This document shows positions 52,635 to 62,259 of a DNA stretch of 64,000 bases, one piece after another. Under the pieces are notes generated by a model. The model was not told where the DNA came from. It saw only the letters and a program-made list of their open reading frames with translations, and ran no database searches. How positions within the stretch are numbered: the stretch's first letter is position 1; each line of letters opens with the position of its first letter. Location: NCBI GenBank assembly GCA_963281255.1, contig OY725494.1:310001-374000 (forward strand). Reading direction: 5' to 3'. The translations under genes were made by a program, and so were the position numbers. The stretch comes from Aphrocallistes beatrix. Its lineage: Eukaryota; Porifera; Hexactinellida; Sceptrulophora; Aphrocallistidae.

Positions 52635-52925
52635 CAGTAGATATTGAATATAGTGATAGTGTCAGGGACCGGGGAATTTTTGGTCAAATTATTACTATAT
52701 CCAATATATCACTATATCTAATACAGTCAGGGTCGCTTATTATGAACCCGCTTAATATGAACATTCGTTTATTATGAACTAACCTTCTGGTCCCAATTTC
52801 ATTTTTAGATAGGATTTGTATTGAATCAAGTTCGCCTAATATGAAGTATCTCTATTATGAACAGATATCCCCTGGTGGTTCACAATAAGCGACTCTGACT
52901 GTATCACTATATCTAATATCTACTG
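52635..52925. mobile_element. MITE (CAGTAGATATTGAATATAG) with nested MITE
   Basis: Outer ends CAGTAGATATTGAATATAGT and ACTATATCTAATATCTACTG, TA on both sides. Inside, 52724-52901 is copy 2 of the CAGTCAGGGTCGCTTAT family, again with TA flanks. The nesting gives the order of insertion. Confidence 0.9.
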
Positions 52926-52929
52926 TATT

Positions 52930-53792
52930 TATTTCTATGATTATTTGTATACCGCGTGTTCTCTCTAATTATCCACTCATGGGAAAGTTTATCCAGAAGG
53001 ATTACATTGCCTTCCGAAGCTCAAGTGCTAAGGTCATAGGTGTAACTCCAGGGGTGGCAGGGGTAGCGTGTCACCCCAGACCTAAATGTCATGTTGACTT
53101 GGGGTGGCATACCACATTAGTTTGATATATATATGTTTATCCGGGGTATTTGCCCCGAGTATGATTCTGGGACCCTGAATTTTTCTTCTTTGACCCCGCC
53201 TCGCCCCGAGCTTGGAAACTCCTTGTGACCGCCCCTGTATATATAAATTCGTGTACTTCTATCAATGAATACACAAGCCATTACAAATTTTTACATTATT
53301 ACCTCAAAAGCCTCCTTGATCCTGATTTGGGCTCCATTCCTCCCATTTTTAATGCCATTTGGCTCCTTCATTTGCTGTTTCCACACCAAGTTCCCATTTC
53401 CTCAATTGTTACACGCCTTGGGTTGTAGCCCTTTTGACCTGTCCTCCTTGCATTTGGAGGTTTTCTAGCCAAAAGTTATGAATTATATGATTTAATGAAC
53501 ATCGAGATAACCAACTGTGGATAATAAGGAGAGGGGTATGGGAAATAATTGCTGAATTATTGCTCCATCAATGTATTTCGTGACTTCTAGGGGGTACAAG
53601 GACCCCCCCCTGAAAATGGTCCCCGTGAATATCTGAATAAAGGTAAATATTCATTTATACAGCAGCTACATTTCTTTAAACTTGACAATTGCCCCCCCCT
53701 GATTCCTTTTCTAGAAAATCCTTGACAACCACACTCTTTTATGCGATTTTGAATATTGAAAATGAGCGATTTTACTAGAGAAAATGTTTAAG
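52930..53792. other. No gene assigned; worn repeats
   Basis: Contains GTAACTCCAGGGGTGGCAGG and C- or G-rich runs (53600, 53690) typical of worn MITEs. Short ORFs near 53230-53470 on both strands have protein-like patches, but no splice phase or family could be fixed. Confidence 0.35.
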
Positions 53793-54639
53793 CATGGCCT
53801 ACTTAACTCAGGCCTCACAGTAGAATGTGAAATTTGGACCAGGGATGCGATCGAAGCCGAACAATGAAATACCAACTTTTCAATATTTCGTGGTAATTTA
53901 AGTACATAATGATTTGAGTGATAGCCTTGAGCGTTCACATTTGATCTAACCCTCATTAATTTCTATTTTAAATGTCTCCATCATCTATACTATATTGAGT
54001 ATTGAAGTGATATCATATCATATATTTCATTTAAATAATTGAAATAAACAAGACAATACTAGTATTACAATCACAATTAATAATGTATTAAAACAGTTTT
54101 ACAATACATAAACTTTCTTTCGATCATTTTAGCGCTGTTGTTGTCTCCGATTAACAAATTGAGGGTTGAGTTACTGGCATGTGAGAAAGGTTGGCCGCGC
54201 TTACAGCTGAACTAAATAAAGAAAAATAAAGTTAAACACATACTATATTAAAATATAAGGATATTAAGAGTTAAATTTTTTCAATTTACGTTTTTCAATT
54301 CCTCTACATACTACCATGGAATTATATTTTTTTACTTTATTAGCTATCATACTTGTACAATTTCCTGAAACAAATAACAACCTACGTAGAATCGAAAAAT
54401 AAGGAATATTGCAGGAAGGACATGTATTTTCCCAGACATCACAATCATTGTTATCTACTATTGAGTTTAAAGCAAGCTCGACTAGAATTTTCCTCGCTGG
54501 CCCTTCATGGTAACAGACGAACAATACAGGACCATTTTTTCTGAAGGCTAGAGACCATGATAGCAATTACAGTTTTCGTAGGATATCTGGACATACACGT
54601 ATATTGGATCCTATAATTTTGCCTCCCTTGTATGATATA

Positions 54640-54796
54640 CAGTAGAACTCGGTTAGTACGTACCCCTCCAGGAAGCGGAAAAAAAGCACGTACTAACCGA
54701 GTTGATATTACATAGAAATCTATATAATAAATGAATTCTGGTTCAGAGAAATGAGTACGTACTAAACCGAAGTACGTTGTATCCCGAGTTCTACTG
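54640..54796. mobile_element. MITE, CAGTAGAACTCGGTTAGTAC family, complete copy
   Basis: Inverted ends CAGTAGAACTCGGTTAGTAC / GTATCCCGAGTTCTACTG. Inserted in the P-like transposase directly after its DEIHV-type motif. The degraded relative is at 7107. Confidence 0.88.
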
Positions 54797-55391
54797 ACCG
54801 GGTTTACGTGAATTTCATCCATTTGAAGGATGACATGTTTTTGTTCATTCGAAAAAGAACACGTTGCTTGGCTCAGGAATGGAAATAATTCATTTTCGAG
54901 CCCAAATGAAGAGTACAATTTTTCTAAAGTATTGAAGTGAGGAAGTGATAGGCAAGGCATGTGCTGGAGATACTATAACAAGCTGGCGAGATCAGATGTG
55001 TTTTAAGAGATAATATTTGTGTGAGTATGTTGTATCTACGTCTATTTTTGGGAACAAGGCTGTTTTCTAACTGGCATTGAATGAATTCGACAAATTTCTG
55101 GATGCTCAGATGTTTCCACATCCGAACTGGTATGCATAATATCAATGGCTTGTTGGATATGGATATTCGCTGATGATATATGGGAAGTAGTAGATTCAGA
55201 ATTCTTAGATGGCTCACATCGATAAGGCGCACTAGAAATTTCATTCACAAGTGATTCAAGTTGTCGAATATCACTTAGGCAACTGAGCGAATGTGGAAAC
55301 ATCACATTTTTACAAAAGGCCTTGATAGAAAGATCGAACGTTACTACCAAATAAACATCAACTAATATACTAGAACTCTCTAAACTAGGAC

Positions 55392-55556
55392 CAGTGTTTC
55401 ATACAGGATTTGCATGCAAGGGGGGCAATATGGGATATCTAAGGGGGGCATGTACTAAATCACATCTCTTCATGTTATGCATTTTATTTCTAGGGGGGCA
55501 CTTGAATGAACAGGGGGGGCAAGTACCCCCCCTACTACCCTCTGTATGAAACCCTG
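55392..55556. mobile_element. MITE with CAGTGTTTCATACAGG ends
   Basis: Left CAGTGTTTCATACAGG, right CTGTATGAAACCCTG, flanked by exact 5-bp AGGAC (55387-55391, 55557-55561). Contains four or more AGGGGGGCA modules. It lies in the intron-like part of the P-like transposase. Confidence 0.85.
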
Positions 55557-56425
55557 AGGACGCATAAAAATAAAATGTTCATCTGGGTTCCATAATGACC
55601 AGGTTTTAGGTAAAGAAATAAGTGATAACTTACCTTGCATTTCCTGGAAGCATGTAACCTTGAATCTCTCTTTTTCTTCTGCATCAGATCTCACGCTAAG
55701 TGTCCAAGCTTGATTGAGGAACTCGTCATCTTTTGAGTCGAGAGACCGACGACTTCGCTTAGCTGCAGATTGGGAGTAGTATGAGGGACATCTTGGTAGA
55801 AAGACTGGTACAGCATCATCCCTCAGCTTTGGGTTCACTCTAGGGATTTCGCGAAAGTACTTTCCCCGTTGGGAACCTTGTGCGTGTACTCGATATCTTC
55901 AGTCCTAAAGTGCTTCGCGCAGACGTAAACAGCCTTTAACTCGTCTATATCATCTCTGCGGAGTGCCCGAACCCAAGCGTGTCTTATAAGTTGATCTGGT
56001 TTCTGCGGCATCTTGAAAAGAGTCACACGATCTTCAGACTTGTAGTTACACTTGCAGCCAGGTACCGAGCAACTGGTCGGCATTTCAAATGTAAGTACGT
56101 AGCTAGTGCAAAAAAGAAATGTATGTAAATATTTATTATTATGATTAAATTATATATGAATACTATTTTTACAAATTAAAGTATATACGAACATGATTAA
56201 ATGAAAATGTTATGGGTAATTGTGAATAGATAAACATGAATAAAATATTGTGGTTAATTAACAATTACCGGCTTCGACTGCATCCCTGGTACAATATTTC
56301 CATTCTACTGTGAGGCCTGAGTTAAGTAGGCCATGGTTTAAGTATATCTAGGAGGCTATTTTGCATAAAATATTCATATGTGTATATATAAATTTTAAAA
56401 ATAGTTACTGATTACGTACTATATA

Positions 56426-56908
56426 CAGGACCCGAACAAAACTATTCGACCACCACGAAAACCTTCATACAAATAATATTAAAGTGGGTCTATTCATAGA
56501 GAAATATGTACTTAAACTGTAAACAAGACTCTATTTTGATTTCAAATTCGTAACTAATACATTCTAATTACTCAAAATTGAAAGCCTCGACTCAATTTAC
56601 TAACTCCCAAGTTTTAAAATATCTACCTTTGATACCTGATGCTACTTGTCCCTAGTCACGGACATTAAATATGATGGCGGTTAGTGACACGAAGTGGCAC
56701 AGGTTGATAATTTTCTACATGAGAATAAGTATTTGTGTTGAAAGTTTAAAAAATGAGTAATTCAGACATGTAGTTTATAAATGTTTAATAAAAAATGGAA
56801 TATTTATTACAGTTCGAGTACAAATTCTTTTATGAGTACATAGATCCACTTAATACTATTTGGAGGATTTCGTGGTGGTCGAATTCCTTTGTCCGGGTAG
56901 TTAGTGTA
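56426..56908. mobile_element. Tc1-like MITE 2
   Basis: Inverted ends CCCGAACAAAACTATTCGAC / GTCGAATTCCTTTGTCCGGG and CACCACGAAA / TTTCGTGGTG. Same design and length as 29978-30455, but with a different terminal sequence. It ends about 135 bp 3' of the selenoprotein SECIS at 57043. Confidence 0.8.
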
Positions 56909-57042
56909 TGTATAATATTGTAGCTATTTAAATCTCCTACCAGGCAAATATCATAAAATTAAATGCATTCTAATTTGAATATTATTAAATAAAAAACTGA
57001 AAAAAACAATAATTAGAACAATCTCCACTACCAACTCTAAAA

Positions 57043-57084
57043 ATCAGATTGAAAGTATGAACGAATCTGCTACCCTCATCTTCA
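57043..57084 (-). promoter_or_regulatory. SECIS element of the 57118 selenoprotein gene, CA apical variant
   Basis: Minus strand: TGAA (57084-57081), 11 nt GATGAGGGTAG, then CA where the other SelW genes have AA, loop, then TACTTTCAATC and TGAT (57046-57043). Helix II keeps pairing through compensating changes relative to the other three copies. The quartet is intact. The non-AA apical dinucleotide is unusual; CC variants are known in a few animal selenoproteins. Confidence 0.82.
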
Positions 57085-57117
57085 CACTGAATCAGCAGCG
57101 GAGAGAATTAAAAATTA

Positions 57118-57408
57118 TTATGCTTTTATTCTTTTTCTCAAACTGTCGAAAATGCCCTTTATTGTCTCTTCTCCGAAAGGCATTTCTCCTGTCTGTGCTT
57201 TGGAAAATAAAAGGTCAGATTTCGTGTTTTCTTGCAGTGAAACTTCGAATTCTCCTGTTATCCCCACAGCTCTTTCGGGTTGAAACTTGAAAGCGTCTTC
57301 ACCGAATTCTTTGATTACGAGCGTCTTGAACTGCTCGTAATACACCGCATACCCTCATCCACTGCAATACTTAATGTGAATTTGCAGTCCCCCTTTCGTG
57401 CTTGCCAT
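57118..57408 (-). CDS. Selenoprotein W-family protein with CSGU motif
   Basis: ATG at 57408, TAA at 57118-57120, 96 residues with the in-frame TGA (57357-57355) read as Sec 18. KYCSGUGYAVYYEQFKTLV is the CxxU redox loop and following helix; GITGEFEVSLQE is the strand pair seen as VTGNFEVKHG in the other SelW copies; DLLFSKAQTGEMPF and a Lys/Arg-rich C-terminal helix complete the Rdx fold. It is only distantly similar to the 60283/61814 pair and has a longer central loop. A SECIS lies 33 nt after the stop. SelW-type proteins are small cytosolic redox proteins that use a selenylsulfide. Intronless. Only the part after the UGA shows as a standard ORF. Confidence 0.92.
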
Positions 57409-57612
57409 TTCTAAAGTATTATTAATGAATATTTGTTATATCGATTGGTATCGGTATTTTGGTGGTAGCATTAATTGTTTGAATATTAGAAAAGGCAAAA
57501 ATTAATCTCCCAATTGGGACGCGTTTTTGGTATCTTTTATAAATTTATTTTTGTAATGTAGTTATGTACTAGTAACATTTAAACTATTTCATTTCTTAAG
57601 AATAATAAAATA

Positions 57613-57761
57613 CAGTCGACTCCGCTTAATCGGGCCACCTTTGTCAGGACCGGAATAGCTCTCACACGCTAATACAAAATATTTTCGGTTAAAAGCGTTC
57701 TCTGCTTAATCGGGGCAAAATGTCCTCTGACCGATGTGACCCTATTAAGCGGAGTCGACTG
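57613..57761. mobile_element. Pogo-type MITE (CAGTCGACTCCGCTTAAT family), copy 4
   Basis: Ends CAGTCGACTCCGCTTAATCG / CTATTAAGCGGAGTCGACTG, TA on both sides. Slightly shorter interior than copies 1 and 3. Confidence 0.92.
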
Positions 57762-57932
57762 TAATTTCATTTCTGGCCCAAATAACTAACTGTCCTATAA
57801 AATAATGTACCCATGAGCCGTACTGTGTAGGAAGCAAAGCTTATGTGTCTGTCATTAATTCGATTTCTTAATTATCAGAGGTGCCTGATAAGTTATAGCA
57901 ACATGGAGGAAATAATTTCCTTTTTTCATCTA

Positions 57933-58083
57933 CAGTCGACTCCGCTTAATAGAGTCACATCGGTCAAGGGACATTTTGCCCCGATAAAGCGGAGAACCCC
58001 ACCGAAAATATTTGGTCTTAGCTTCTATGTGTGAGAGCAATTTCGGTCCTGCCAAAAGTGACCCAATTAAGCGGAGTCGACTG
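57933..58083. mobile_element. Pogo-type MITE (CAGTCGACTCCGCTTAAT family), copy 5
   Basis: Ends CAGTCGACTCCGCTTAATAG / CAATTAAGCGGAGTCGACTG, TA on both sides. Opposite internal orientation to copy 4, 170 bp away. Confidence 0.92.
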
Positions 58084-58089
58084 TAGATT

Positions 58090-59075
58090 ATTTTAACTTA
58101 TGGATCAATTTTACGACATTTTTCGCGAAAATGAATATATATACGTATCACCATTGCAAAGTCCAATTGTTTCTAAATTTCAAATGGTCAAATTAAATCT
58201 TTTTTGTTTCATCAAAAGCAAAAAAAACAACTTGACAATACATGTACATTCTTCATATGCTCTCAAATTCAAAAAGGAATGTAGATATAGAGAAATCAAA
58301 GTATCCCATTATAAATTCTGCTATTTCTTACCTTAAATTTACTATTGCAAATAGAATCAATCAAAGAAAAAAATCTGAAATATTTCCCAATAAATTGCCT
58401 ATACATGTACTGGTCATGCTTTAAGAAACTGATACATTATCTTACTGGAAATTCCTTGCTTTACAAGTGTAATCAGCTCTGGAATGCAATCAATACTGAT
58501 GCAATGTCAATGGGCGGTCTTAATGGTATAGCTAGACGAATAGGAGGGATTATAGTTGAACCTCTTTGACACATACACGTAATGTTAAATGATTAATTTC
58601 CACTTTTGCTTGTTATCTGTTATCTTTCCATACTATTGGAATTCTTAGTTAAAACAGCCATAGCGTTATAATAATCTCTAATTCATTTTCAACCTTAGAA
58701 TTCGGAATGTGTCAAAATACTTATATGTATATAACCGTGACATACGTTATAATATGGCCTGTTCACCGACTTAAAAATTTTGACCATAGAAACCAAAGAG
58801 GGCATTGAGTTAATATATTATTTGCATAATATCTTCACCCCATGCAGGATGGACCTTAAGCATGCATTACCACCAATATAGACATGGTGCCAAAGTGGAT
58901 AATATCCCTTGGAAAAATTATGATAAATCATCATCAGGACCCCTTGGGGGGGGGGGTCGGGGGGGACAACACCCCGGAGGTCAGGGGGGACAACATCCCC
59001 TTGAGGTGGCTTCTAGATGCAGCCCTGGTCATCACAATATGTAGTTGAAGATTTTCTGTCAATCATATATTAAGG
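58090..59075. other. No gene assigned; G-rich tract
   Basis: 58100-58570 has overlapping AT-rich ORFs. One ends with LWNAINTDAMSMGGLNGIAR then RIGGIIVEPL, which looks protein-like but cannot be assigned. 58940-58990 is a run of GGGGGGG and GGGGGGACAACA modules with G-quadruplex potential. The rest is AT-rich without features. Confidence 0.35.
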
Positions 59076-59240
59076 CAGCGGTTTTCAACCTTTTTTGACT
59101 GTGGACCTCCTATAACAATTTTCCTATATCCTGTGGACCCCCTCCTATTAACTGTAATACAAAATCTCGAATCCTGTGGACCCCCTGATTACTTCTGTGG
59201 ACCACTAAGGGGTCCATGGACCCCAGGTTGGGAACCACTG
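59076..59240. mobile_element. hAT MITE, CAGNGGTTYYCAACC ends
   Basis: Left CAGCGGTTTTCAACCTTTTT, right CAGGTTGGGAACCACTG. Flanks TATTAAGG / TATTAACT (6 of 8 match). CAGNGGTTCCCAACC with GTGGACCCCC modules is the widespread hAT (Charlie-type) non-autonomous signature. Confidence 0.9.
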
Positions 59241-59249
59241 TATTAACTC

Positions 59250-60130
59250 ACTGGTCTTCTTTGGTGTGCATGGTCCAAATTTTGTGAGTAGGCCTTATTA
59301 TAACATAGGTCACGGTATAACATAGGCATGGCCGGCCCCATTAGAGGGATAGCTATTAGTGCTGTACAATTAGATCAGTGAGGAGGAAGTGGGTGTCCAG
59401 ACATCCAGAACACCCCCGGTGGCGCCGGCCCTGATAGGTTTTATAAAATTTTTTTGTGAGGATAGCCTGTTGATTTCGAAAACACTGACTTGATTTAATC
59501 AATGTTTTATTTTCTTAATTTTACACGCTTACCGAGTCTAGTTTCTAATTAAAACTTGAAAGCCTTCTTTGATCAAAGTCCAGATGAGTGCCGATAGTGC
59601 TAAAATAGGAGAGTCCAGAAAAGGGACGCCGCCACAGGGGGGGAAGTAGGTACATTTTCGCCGTCCAGAGCTCCTCCACTTATGAGGAGGGTTTACTGTA
59701 TAAGAGACTTTTCTATTAATATAACCACACGAGAAATTGGATACGTGGTTGGTTGAAAAGTTTATAACAAAAAATATATAATCATTTCAGAAGCAGACTA
59801 TACATAGTTTAGTCGGTAAACTAAAGAAATAGCGCCCTTTCGGCGACTAAAGAAATAGCGCCCTTTAGGCGATTAGAGAGCTGGCTACTATTCGAGTCTA
59901 TCTAATGTTTTAATAGTTTCATTTATTAAAAATACCATTTCTCTAATTGTTCATAATTACGTACTGTTTTTGATGTGAGAGAGAAATCAACACTGAAAAT
60001 TACTGTGTATTTTGAAGCCATGAAAAGAGAAAATAAGCATTTAATTGGTGTGGATGATAATTGTGAAACAGACTCCATGACGATGACATTTAATTTTATC
60101 CAATGAAATAGGAATTTGATGATGTAGAAT
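59250..60130. other. No gene seen
   Basis: Mixed AT-rich sequence with a short tandem pair AAAGAAATAGCGCCCTTTCGGCGACT (59823-59872) and a GC-rich worn repeat about 59330-59440. 5' flank of the selenoprotein at 60283. Confidence 0.4.
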
Positions 60131-60132
60131 AT

Positions 60133-60182
60133 AACCAATTGGGAATAGGCATAGATCATTTTATGGACTTCTATATAAATAC
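60133..60182 (+). promoter_or_regulatory. Promoter of the 60283 selenoprotein W gene
   Basis: CCAAT (60135-60139) and TATATAAAT (60172-60180), about 105 bp before the ATG. The same TATA box with CTTCTATATAAATAC context is at 61705-61714 before the second copy, so the duplicated unit includes the core promoter. Confidence 0.7.
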
Positions 60183-60282
60183 CCAATTCAATTCTGACTA
60201 ACAATTTCTTCTTTCCATTTCATTTTCTTTACTTCAGTCCTTTCGAAATCTCAAACTTCTGCGTTCCGCTTTCCCTTCCACT

Positions 60283-60543
60283 ATGGCAGATGCGAAGACT
60301 CATGAAATCTCAGTGCAATACTGTGGGGGATGAGGCTACACCAGTCGCTACAACAAGTTTGTAGCGGCTGTTGAAGCGGACTTCCCTGGGAAGTTCACCT
60401 TCAAAGCTATCGTTGACAAAGGGGTGACAGGCAATTTTGAAGTTAAGCATGGAGACACTGTTATTCACTCTAAGAAAGAAACTACGAAATTCCCATTAGA
60501 CGCAGACTTTGGGCCTGCAAAAGAAGCTTTGGCTAAGGTGTAA
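60283..60543 (+). CDS. SELENOW: Selenoprotein W (copy 1 of tandem pair)
   Basis: ATG at 60283, TAA at 60541-60543, 86 residues with TGA 60331-60333 read as Sec 17. VQYCGGUGYTSRYNKF is the canonical SelW CxxU motif and helix; VTGNFEVKHGDTVIHSKK is the conserved strand-turn-strand; FPLDADFGPAKEALAKV is the C-terminal helix. Length is typical of the family (about 85-95). SelW is a small cytosolic thioredoxin-fold protein linked to glutathione and 14-3-3 in vertebrates. A canonical SECIS lies about 80 nt after the stop. Intronless with a TATA box. The neighbour at 61814 is a recent duplicate. Confidence 0.97.
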
Positions 60544-60609
60544 TAGCCTTAGCCATCGAATCGAGTAGTTCTTCGTACTAACTTCTCAAATCGCGGTTGT
60601 TAACACTTT

Positions 60610-60680
60610 CTATCAACTCACCTGTGATGATTGGAGTAGAAGACTTTGTCATACTTTGAATCTGATTTTTTGATGTTGGT
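60610..60680 (+). promoter_or_regulatory. SECIS element of SELENOW copy 1
   Basis: TGAT (60625-60628), 11 nt GATTGGAGTAG, AA (60640-60641), loop, TACTTTGAATC, TGAT (60663-60666). Helix II pairs GATT with AATC and GGAGTA with TACTTT, with one bulged G. The quartet is UGAU/UGAU. Classic spacing. Confidence 0.95.
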
Positions 60681-60833
60681 AGTTAGGTTTCTTCCCGTTT
60701 TGTAAAGTTGTATGCTCACTACTTTTGTTTTAGTTTGAATAGTGTTATAATTAGAATTATTTATAGTTACTTTTTACCCTTCTGGGGAAATGACAATCTT
60801 AAATAGATCCTAAGTAACAGAATACCAACATAC

Positions 60834-60987
60834 GCATGCCTAAAATCCGGGACGGGACCATCCCAGAAAATCTAGATACCTAATTTCCGGGACGGGACGG
60901 ATTCCGTCCCGGAAATTATGTATCCAAATTCGTCCCATTCCGGGATTTAGGTACCTCTTCTGTCCCGTTTCGGAAATTAGGCATGCC
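60834..60987. repeat. Foldback element with CGGGACGGGA modules
   Basis: GCATGCCTAAAATCCGGGAC at left is mirrored by CGGAAATTAGGCATGC at right; TCCGTCCCGGAAATTA lies inside. It sits between the two SELENOW copies and is related to the ERp44 intron element. Confidence 0.8.
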
Positions 60988-61704
60988 CTACCAACAATAC
61001 ACAACAGTTCGATATGTGACAGCTTTTATTAGGCTGATGACAGGCTACTGATCCGCAGAGTTAGATTCAGATTCGGGTTTCCCGGGTCAGGTTCATGTTC
61101 AGGTTGACGTCTGAGTTCGTGATTTGGGCCAAATCGTGTATAACTTCCTACTTGACATGCAGACTTTCATTCATTTTAGAAATACTCTTTTCAGCTGCCA
61201 AACACCGAAAACAGAATTATTTAGTGCAATTTTGCAGTTTATTTTAATCCATTTAGCCACTTTAGTCATTTCTAGAATATACATTTGCTGTTTCGGGTCG
61301 GTTTCTAGCATTTTAGTCCGATTCCAACTCTGCTGATGCGTTGAATGAACGATGCCAATATTCAACGACGTTATTTGTCCGTGGCAATCCTAAGAGGTCT
61401 CATAGAAATAATTCCATAGAGGGGTGGGAAAATAGAGGTGTTTGAAATCTTCCTCCTGGTAGAACACGTCATATGTAAGTGTTCTCTAAATAAAGGATAA
61501 GTTCCCTTGCTTCAGCCATTGGAAATTGTTGCAATTATGTTTACTACTAAATTCAGGGTGAGGGAATCCGGATCACGTATCGAATTGTCAGTATTCCGTC
61601 AGGTCAATTATTGTAAAACATTTTATTACCATATTCAAAATCATTTGAACTTGTACGTGTTATGATCATTGCGGAATAGGCTCTCCAGGCTGGTTGCGCT
61701 CTTC

Positions 61705-61714
61705 TATATAAATA
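61705..61714 (+). promoter_or_regulatory. TATA box of SELENOW copy 2
   Basis: TATATAAATA in the same context as before copy 1, about 100 bp before the ATG at 61814. Confidence 0.7.
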
Positions 61715-61813
61715 CTGAAAATCACTTCTTGAAATATTCCATTCTAATTAGCTTCATATCTTCCCCAATTCTTCAAAATTCTCAAACTTTTTCGTACCGC
61801 TTTTCTTTCCACT

Positions 61814-62068
61814 ATGGCAGCTAAGCCAATAATCTCAGTGCAATACTGTGGGGGCTGAGGCTACACCAGTCGCTACAACAAGTTTGTAGCGACTGTTGAA
61901 GCGGACTTTCCTGAGAAGTTCAGCTTCGAAGCTATCGTTGACAAAGGGGTGACAGGCAATTTTGAAATTAAACATGGAGACACTCTTATTCACTCTAAGA
62001 AAGGCACTGGGAAATTCCCACTAGACGCAGACTATGGGCCTGCAAAAGAAGCTTTGGCTAAGGTATAA
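61814..62068 (+). CDS. SELENOW: Selenoprotein W (copy 2 of tandem pair)
   Basis: ATG at 61814, TAA at 62066-62068, 84 residues with TGA 61856-61858 read as Sec 15. VQYCGGUGYTSRYNKF and VTGNFEIKHGDTLIHSKK match copy 1. Differences are mostly conservative (ADFPEKFSFEAI, FPLDADYGPAKEA) plus two fewer N-terminal residues. Nucleotide similarity extends through the 3' UTR and SECIS to about 62240, and includes the TATA region, so the whole transcription unit was duplicated (ATG-to-ATG 1,531 bp). Intronless. Same role as copy 1 by family. Confidence 0.97.
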
Positions 62069-62134
62069 TAGCCTTAGCCATCGAATCGAGTAATTCTTCG
62101 TACTAACTTCTCAAATCGCGGTTGTTAACACTTT

Positions 62135-62205
62135 CTATCAACTCACCTGTGATGATTGGAGTAGAAGACTTTGTCATACTTTGAATCTGATTTTTGATGT
62201 TGGTA
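62135..62205 (+). promoter_or_regulatory. SECIS element of SELENOW copy 2
   Basis: TGAT (62150-62153), GATTGGAGTAG, AA (62165-62166), TACTTTGAATC, TGAT (62188-62191). Identical to copy 1 in helix II and quartet; one T shorter after the quartet. Confidence 0.95.
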
Positions 62206-62259
62206 GTTAGGTTTCTTCCCGTTTTGTAAAGTTGTATGTTCACTACTTTTACATTACTT

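Larger units (their letters stand above)
54264..56083 (-). pseudogene. P-element-like transposase (THAP9-like), decayed
   Basis: ATG at 56083 starts a THAP zinc finger: CSVPGCKCNY (C-x4-C), a Trp in RHAWVRALRR, and CAKHFRTEDIE (C-x2-H), with the family's FREIPRVNPKLRDDAVP in a shifted frame (shift about 55855). Exon 1 ends at about 55635 with donor GCAAG|GTAAGT. The second part (from 55380) continues after an AG and holds KFVEFIQCQLENS, RRRYN, and LEKLYSSFGLENELFPFL plus ILQMDEIHV (first catalytic Asp region) in several frames. After the MITE it resumes with YKGGKIIGSN and KTVIAIMVSSLQKKWSCIV, then VLFVCYHEGPARKIL. At least four frame changes and two insertions make it dead. Confidence 0.85.
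53793..56335. mobile_element. P-element-like transposon with THAP transposase
   Basis: A 2,543-bp element with long inverted ends. The first 35 bases are perfect mirror images (CATGGCCTACTTAACTCAGG then CCTCACAGTAGAATG), and similarity continues for about 70 bp through CCAGGGATGC and TCGAAGCCG. GTTTAAG lies on both sides (53786-53792, 56336-56342), a 7-bp target duplication. The minus strand carries a decayed THAP/P-type transposase. Two MITEs sit inside (54640-54796, 55392-55556). P-type elements duplicate 7-8 bp on insertion. Confidence 0.93.

Noticed and set aside
58100-58569. Overlapping ORFs with a protein-like end (GGLNGIARRIGGIIVEPL)
   Set aside because: AT-rich, overlapping frames, no family or splice evidence; kept only as an unassigned stretch.
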